From Chloroflexota bacterium (GTDB lineage Bacteria; Chloroflexota; Dehalococcoidia; Lucifugimonadales; JACPQL01), in contig JACPQL010000007.1 in the NCBI GenBank assembly GCA_016190445.1, forward strand, positions 1 through 64,000: a DNA stretch of 64,000 nucleotides, written 5' to 3'. This document shows positions 59,615-64,000 of this stretch, piece by piece. Positions within the stretch are counted from its first letter, which is position 1, and every line of letters starts with the position of its first letter. The position numbers and the translations under genes are program-made. A model generated the notes under the pieces. That model was given only the letters and a program-made list of their open reading frames with translations, was not told the origin of the DNA and did no database searches.

Positions 59615-59785
59615 ATGCTACACAGGTTCATAGAGGGGCTTTCGGAGGCCCTGTCACGCGGCGACTTCCAACTCTACCTGAGCGGCGTTCAGACGGGCTT
59701 TCAGCCAGGTGTGCCCACCAAAGCTGAGGCGCTGCGGGACTACCAGGAGGCCCTGAGGGTTCACGACGGAGCCCTGCTAGGGTAA
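59615..59785 (+). CDS. 56-residue protein divergent from LysR gene
   Basis: A small polar protein, MLHRFIEGLSEALSRGDFQL... with a helical first half and VPTKAEALRDYQEALRVHD at the end. AAGGAG lies eight bases before the ATG at 59615. Its 3' end overlaps trmI on the other strand by 25 bases. No family recognised. Its position makes it the probable target of the LysR regulator. Confidence 0.55.
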   Translation: MLHRFIEGLSEALSRGDFQLYLSGVQTGFQPGVPTKAEALRDYQEALRVHDGALLG

Positions 59786-60597
59786 ACGCCTCCCCGCTGA
59801 CACCGGCGCGCCGTGGTGATGAAGCCCGTGTGGGCCACCATCCGGTGCGCCGGTCGCACGCTGGCCTCGGAGACATGCCAGGGCCGCTCCAGCACCTCAA
59901 CCGTCTCGATAAGCTGGTAGCGGCCGTCCTGTTCTAGCGCCTGCCCCAGCCGCTGCACCTGGATGACGGTGGGCAGATAGCTGAGGAAGATGCCCCCCGG
60001 CGCCAGGGCGCAGGCCGCGCTCTCCACTAGCCGCCACGGCTCAGGAAGGTCCAGGAGCACCCGGTCCCAGTCCTGCTCCTGGATGCCGCTCTCGTACACG
60101 TCCTGGAGCTTCACGGTGAGGTTGGAGCAGTCGGGCGCCAGCTCCCGGATGTTGCGCAGGCCCCGGTCCAGCATGTCCTGGCGCACCTCATAGGAGGTGA
60201 CATGGCCCTGGGGCCCCACGGCCCGCAACAGCGTGACCGTCAGCGCCCCGGAGCCCAGCCCCGCCTCCACCACCCGTGCGCCAGGAAAGACGTCGCCCCG
60301 CATCAATATAGGACCCAGGTCCTTGGGGTAGATGATCTGGGCACCGCGGGGCATCTGAAGGAGGGCATCTGCCAGGGTGGGGCGCAGCACCAGGAGGCGG
60401 TGGCCCCGGTTGGTGTGCGCCCGGCACCCCTCCTCCTGGCCCAGCAGGTCGTCGTGGGGTATGGTGCCCAGGTGGCAGTGGAAGACCTGGCCCGCCGCAA
60501 GTTTGGCCGTGTAGCGCCGCCCCTTGCGGTCCACCAGCATCACCAGGTCTCCCTCGCGTAGAGGGCGCCGCCCTTTTTGGCTGGCCTCTTGCTCCAT
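59761..60597 (-). CDS. trmI: tRNA (adenine58-N1)-methyltransferase
   Basis: A 278-residue TrmI/GCD14-type enzyme that makes m1A58 in the tRNA T-loop. An N-terminal beta domain (LVMLVDRKGRRYTAKLAAGQVFHCHLG) is followed by the SAM domain VVEAGLGSGALTVTLLRAVG and DRVLLDLPEPW. ATG 60597 directly follows a GTG alternative. It lies 8 bases after the peroxiredoxin stop, so the two are cotranscribed. Confidence 0.92.
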   Translation of the reverse strand: MEQEASQKGRRPLREGDLVMLVDRKGRRYTAKLAAGQVFHCHLGTIPHDDLLGQEEGCRAHTNRGHRLLVLRPTLADALLQMPRGAQIIYPKDLGPILMRGDVFPGARVVEAGLGSGALTVTLLRAVGPQGHVTSYEVRQDMLDRGLRNIRELAPDCSNLTVKLQDVYESGIQEQDWDRVLLDLPEPWRLVESAACALAPGGIFLSYLPTVIQVQRLGQALEQDGRYQLIETVEVLERPWHVSEASVRPAHRMVAHTGFITTARRCQRGGVYPSRAPS

Positions 60598-60604
60598 CAC
60601 ACCC

Positions 60605-61060
60605 CTACAGCTCCTCCAGCGCGGCCAGCACCTCGCTGGTTTCCGGAAGGCCGCGGGGGTATAGCCTCTTCCACCGCACCACGCCCTCCTTGTCCACGAT
60701 GAAGACCGCTCGTTTGCTGACGCCCCGCTCCTCGTCGTAAACGCCGTACTTGCGGGCCACCTCCCCCTTGGGGTGGAAGTCGGCCAGTAGGGGGTAGGGG
60801 CAACCGCCGAAGCTGGCTGCGAAGGCGCGCTGCACCGGCGCGCTGTCCACGCTCAGGCCCAGCACCAGGGCCCCCTTCTCCTCCAACTTCGCGTTGTCCA
60901 CGCGGAAGGAGGAGACCTGGTGGGCTCAGCCGCCGGTGAAAGAGGCGATGTGGAAGGAGAGGACGACCGCCTTCTGTCCCCTGAACTGGCTGAGAGTGAC
61001 CTGCTGACCATCGTGCGACCGCAGGGTAAAGTCTGGCGCTGGCTGTCCTACTTCTACCAT
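60605..61060 (-). CDS. Selenocysteine-containing peroxiredoxin (in-frame UGA at codon 45)
   Basis: A 151-codon thioredoxin-fold peroxiredoxin (AhpC/TSA, BCP/AhpE-like) that reduces peroxides. Translation from ATG 61060 (AGGAGGG five bases upstream) gives VEVGQPAPDFTLRSHDG...VVLSFHIASFTGG, then TGA (60926-60928), then AHQVSSFRVDNAKLEEKG and a complete C-terminal fold in the same frame, including AVFIVDKEGVVRW. The TGA falls exactly at the peroxidatic residue of the TxxC motif (T42-G-G-U45). A stem-loop fitting the bacterial SECIS consensus follows. The only Cys is C87, so a 1-Cys-like mechanism or an outside reductant is likely. A plain open-reading-frame search splits this gene and loses its active site. 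A Cys-to-stop mutation or sequencing error is the alternative. Confidence 0.85.
60878..60914 (-). promoter_or_regulatory. Candidate bacterial SECIS element
   Basis: Begins 12 bases after the UGA. Lower stem CTCCTCC/GGAGGAG, upper stem CGCG/CGCG with TT/AA between, apical loop TGGACAA (60894-60900). The loop starts 26 bases after the UGA and has G as its second base, meeting the usual bSECIS rules (loop 3-14 bases, G among the first two, 16-37 bases downstream). Confidence 0.65.
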
Positions 61061-61184
61061 GGGTACCCTCCTGAAAGCGACGGGCGCGAAGGCTGGCCGC
61101 GTTGCGGTTGTGAGTGACGCAGCCAGTATAGCATGAGTGTGAAAGAGGACCTGACAGGAGACAGGGTAACGCCTGCCGCCTAGC

Positions 61185-62657
61185 TTACTGCTCTTGCGCC
61201 CGCCAGCGGAGGTCGGGGTGGCGGGCGGCGGTGGCCTCGTCCAAGCGAGAGATGGGAGTGGAGTGGGGAGCGCCCCTCACCAGGTCGGGGTTCTCGCGGG
61301 CCTCACGGTCTATCTCCCGTAGCGCCTGGATGAAGGCGTCCAGGGTCTCGCGGGACTCCGTCTCCGTGGGCTCTACCATCAGCGCCTCTTCCACGATGAG
61401 GGGGAAGTACATGGTGGGGGCGTGGAAGCCGTAGTCCAGGAGGCGCTTGGCCACGTCCAGCCCCTTCACCCCCACGGCCCTCTGGTTGCGTGCGCAGAGG
61501 ACCACCTCATGCATGCAGCGGCGGTCGTAGGGGAGGTGGTAGACGTCCTTCAGCCTGGAGAGCAGGTAGTTGGCGTTGATGACCGCGTTCAGGCTGATCT
61601 CCCGCATCCCCTGGCCGCCCAGCAACGAAATGTAGGCCAGCGCACGCACCAGCACGCCGAAGTTGCCGTGGAACCCGCCCAGCTTGCCAATGCTCTTGGG
61701 TGGGCGTCCCAGCTTGTGGCGACTACCTTCCTTCAAGACTACAGGGGATGGCAGGAAGGGCGACAGCGTTGGCCCTGCGCACACGGGCCCCGCTCCGGGG
61801 CCGCCGCCGCCGTGGGGCGTGGAGAAGGTCTTGTGCAGGTTCAGGTGGGCCACATCGAACCCCAGCTCTCCCAGCTTGACTCGCCCCAGTAGCGCGTTCA
61901 TGTTGGCGCCGTCGCAGTACACCATGCCGCCTGCCTGGTGGACTATGTCGCATATCTCCGCCACGTTGGGGTCAAAGAGGCCCAGAGTGTTGGGCAGGGT
62001 GAACATCATCCCCGCCAGGTCTGCCGTGGCCTCCTTCCGGAGGGCCTCCAGGTCCATATTGCCCTGACGGTCCGAGGGTATGGCGACCACGTGGAAGCCG
62101 CCCATGGCCGCCGAGGCGGGGTTGGTGCCGTGGGCGCTGTCTGGCACCAACACCTTTTTCCTATGCGCCTCTCCTCGGCTGTGGTGGTAGGCACGGACCA
62201 TCAGGGTACCCGCCAGCTCCCCGTGGGCCCCGGCCATGGGCGCCAGGCTGACGCCAGTCATGCCCGTGATATCAGCTAGGGAGGTCTGGAGACGGTGCAT
62301 CAGCTCCAGGGCGCCCTGGGTGGTGGCATCAGGCTGGCGGGGATGGAGCTGGGCGAACCCCGGCAGGGAGGCCACGGCCTCCCCGACCTTGGGGTTGTAC
62401 TTCATGGTGCAGCTTCCCAGGGGGTAAAAGTGGGTGTCCACGGAGAAGTTGAGCTGGCTGAGGAGCGTGAAGTAGCGCACCACCTCCGGCTCGGTCACCT
62501 CCGGCAGGCGCAACTCCTCCCGCAGCAGGCCAGCAGAGGGCATGGGCTGCTCCGGCACGTCCAGGCCGGGGAGGGAGCAGCCGACGCGCCCCGCCACGCT
62601 GCGCTCCATGAGGAGGTGGCGCCGGGAGTCACCTGGCTCTTGCCAGACCTTTTCCAC
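61185..62657 (-). CDS. gcvPB: Glycine dehydrogenase (decarboxylating) subunit 2
   Basis: A 490-residue half of the P-protein of the glycine cleavage system. The PLP lysine is in NLHKTFSTPHGGGGPG; other marks are FYPLGSCTMKYNPK, PDSAHGTNPASAAMGG and MVYCDGANMNAL. GTG start 62657, directly after the gcvPA stop, so the two are coupled. It releases CO2 from glycine and passes aminomethyl to GcvH, which with GcvT must lie outside. Confidence 0.96.
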   Translation of the reverse strand: MEKVWQEPGDSRRHLLMERSVAGRVGCSLPGLDVPEQPMPSAGLLREELRLPEVTEPEVVRYFTLLSQLNFSVDTHFYPLGSCTMKYNPKVGEAVASLPGFAQLHPRQPDATTQGALELMHRLQTSLADITGMTGVSLAPMAGAHGELAGTLMVRAYHHSRGEAHRKKVLVPDSAHGTNPASAAMGGFHVVAIPSDRQGNMDLEALRKEATADLAGMMFTLPNTLGLFDPNVAEICDIVHQAGGMVYCDGANMNALLGRVKLGELGFDVAHLNLHKTFSTPHGGGGPGAGPVCAGPTLSPFLPSPVVLKEGSRHKLGRPPKSIGKLGGFHGNFGVLVRALAYISLLGGQGMREISLNAVINANYLLSRLKDVYHLPYDRRCMHEVVLCARNQRAVGVKGLDVAKRLLDYGFHAPTMYFPLIVEEALMVEPTETESRETLDAFIQALREIDREARENPDLVRGAPHSTPISRLDEATAARHPDLRWRAQEQ

Positions 62658-62659
62658 GT

Positions 62660-63970
62660 CTACCCTTTCACCTCTGCCAGCGCTGAGACCAAGGCGTCAA
62701 TCTCCTTGCGGCTGTTCATCTCGGTGACGCAGAGGAGCATCCCCTGGGGCACCTGGTCGCTCACGTCCAGCCCGCCGATGATGCGCCGCTCCAGAAGGTG
62801 CTCATTCACCTTGGCCGGAGGCGAGGGGCACCGCACCACGAACTCCTGGAAGAACGTCCCCGAAAGGGGCAGAGAGTAGCCCGGTAGCTTGGCGATCTCG
62901 GAGGCGGCGTAATGGGCCTTGTGGTAGCAGAGCTCGGCCACCCGCTGCATTCCCTGCTTGCCCAGCGCCGCCACGTACACGGTGCATGCCAGGGCCACCA
63001 GGGCCTCGCTGGTGCAGATGTTGGAGGTGGCCCTCTCCCTGCGGATGTGTTGCTCTCGCGTCTGGAGGGTGAGCACATACCCGGTGCGGCCCTGGCCGTC
63101 CCTGGTGCGACCAACGATGCGCCCCGGCATCTGGCGCAGGTGCTCCTGGCGGGAGGCGAAGAGCCCCACATAGGGCCCGCCAAAGGAGAGTGGTATGCCC
63201 AGAGGCTGCCCCTCCGCCGTGGCGATGTCGGCGCCAAAGGCGCCCGGGGGCTTGAAGAGGCCCATGGCCGTGGGGTCAACGGAGGTGACCAGCAGCGCCC
63301 CGGCCTTGTGGGCGGCGACGCTCAGGGCATCCAGTTCCTCCAGGTAGCCGAAGAAGTTGGGGTGCTGTGCCACCAGGCAGGCCGTCTCCGCATCCAGCCG
63401 CACCGCCTTCTGGGGCACCTGGCGGACCTCGATCTCCTGCCCGCGGGCGTACGTCTCCAGTACCTCGCGGTAGGTGGGCGATACCGTGTCCAGCACCGCC
63501 ACCCGGTAGCGGTGGGTGACTCGGCAGGCCATGAGGGCCGCCTCAGCCAGCGCCGTGGGGCCATCGTACATGCCCGCGTTGGCCGCCTCCATCCCCAGGA
63601 GTTCGCACACCGCGGACTGGAACTCGTAAGCCACCTGAAGGGTGCCCTGGCTCACCTCCGGCTGGTAGGGAGTGTAGGAGGTAAGGAACTCACCCCGGCT
63701 AGCGATGGCCCAAACCACCGCCGGGATGAAGTGCCGGTAGGCGCCCGCGCCCAGGAAGGAGGCGTATTTGCCTGGGTACAGGTCCCGCTCCGCCAGCGCC
63801 TCCATCTCCTGGCGTAGCTCCAGCTCCGAGAGGGGCGAGGGCAGGCGCAGAGGAGGGTTGCGGAACCGCTGGGGAATGTCCTGGAACAGCTCCTCAGCCG
63901 ATGCCACGCCGATGGCGCGCAGCATGACCTGGCGATCCTGGTCGGTGTTGGGAAGGTAAGGTAGGTCCAT
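62660..63970 (-). CDS. gcvPA: Glycine dehydrogenase (decarboxylating) subunit 1
   Basis: A 436-residue partner subunit: PYLPNTDQDRQVMLRAIGV start, ELRQEMEALAERD, FLGAGAYRHFIPAVV, SYTPYQPEVSQGTLQ and GMYDGPTALAEA. The PLP-fold is kept without the lysine, as usual for this subunit. ATG 63970 lies 30 bases from the window end; the region upstream (gcvH/gcvT expected) is not seen. Confidence 0.96.
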   Translation of the reverse strand: MDLPYLPNTDQDRQVMLRAIGVASAEELFQDIPQRFRNPPLRLPSPLSELELRQEMEALAERDLYPGKYASFLGAGAYRHFIPAVVWAIASRGEFLTSYTPYQPEVSQGTLQVAYEFQSAVCELLGMEAANAGMYDGPTALAEAALMACRVTHRYRVAVLDTVSPTYREVLETYARGQEIEVRQVPQKAVRLDAETACLVAQHPNFFGYLEELDALSVAAHKAGALLVTSVDPTAMGLFKPPGAFGADIATAEGQPLGIPLSFGGPYVGLFASRQEHLRQMPGRIVGRTRDGQGRTGYVLTLQTREQHIRRERATSNICTSEALVALACTVYVAALGKQGMQRVAELCYHKAHYAASEIAKLPGYSLPLSGTFFQEFVVRCPSPPAKVNEHLLERRIIGGLDVSDQVPQGMLLCVTEMNSRKEIDALVSALAEVKG

Positions 63971-64000
63971 GGATCGGTGCGCTAATGCCCCTGCTTGGCG

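Noticed and set aside
60605..60901. A 98-residue peroxiredoxin starting at GTG 60901
   Set aside because: It would lack the first two strands and the active site, and the missing part is encoded in frame upstream of the UGA.

Overview
The window is a 64 kb piece of a high-GC bacterial chromosome. It most resembles an uncultured member of the Chloroflexota, class Dehalococcoidia/SAR202 side. This is inferred from gene content: tungsten-type aldehyde oxidoreductase, enolase-superfamily dehydratase, paired family III CoA-transferases, many MFS carriers, two-gene glycine dehydrogenase, and a small CxH/CxxC zinc protein of a type I associate with Chloroflexota. No 16S rRNA is present to settle it.

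Layout. 1-2050: a lower-GC accessory patch with a SIR2-like (NADase-fold) gene overlapping a GIY-YIG nuclease gene, next to tRNA-like 3' debris and repeats. 2052-8930: a catabolic block (amidohydrolase, two MFS carriers, ThDP enzyme, FAH-family hydrolase). 9079-13215: a CRP-type regulator with a DUF2892 protein, then rsmD-coaD-coiled-coil gene and small membrane proteins. 13335-20021: aldehyde ferredoxin oxidoreductase, response regulators, an MFS carrier divergent from an enolase-family dehydratase. 20104-24520: tRNA-Ile(GAT), a lipoprotein cytochrome c, and a P1 peptidase-DUF2520-panB-panC operon. 24899-28211: histidine kinase and NarL-type regulators. 28311-33414: a cytochrome c maturation cluster (ccmE, ccmF, ccmH, ccmI-like) behind a perfect CRP-like palindrome. 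33520-39721: leuS, an MFS exporter, and trpA-aroH-aroF. 40025-48629: rpoC-rpoB with promoter and terminator, plus a 48-residue zinc-finger protein. 48714-54923: a second catabolic block (FAD dehydrogenase, two CoA-transferase subunits, cyclase-type hydrolase, MFS). 55196-63970: citrate synthase, methyltransferase, HD protein, LysR regulator, tRNA m1A methyltransferase, a peroxiredoxin interrupted by an in-frame UGA, and gcvPB-gcvPA.

The most striking observation is the peroxiredoxin at 60605-61060. A TGA codon lies exactly where the peroxidatic cysteine should be, the protein continues in frame on both sides, and a stem-loop fitting the bacterial SECIS rules follows the UGA. This is best read as a selenoprotein. 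Other points worth attention are a CcmE of the CXXXY type next to a CcmH, a CRP-type regulator whose recognition helix matches two TGTGA-N6-TCAC(A/T) sites in the window, a CoA-transferase pair in which one subunit has His in place of the catalytic Asp, an AOR that lacks one of the usual cluster cysteines, and several families of palindromic repeats. One of these families sits directly behind stop codons.

How it fits together: the genes describe a heterotroph that imports and activates small organic acids through MFS carriers, CoA-transferases and dehydratases. It oxidises them through citrate synthase and glycine cleavage, has c-type cytochromes, and makes its own pantothenate/CoA and aromatic amino acids.
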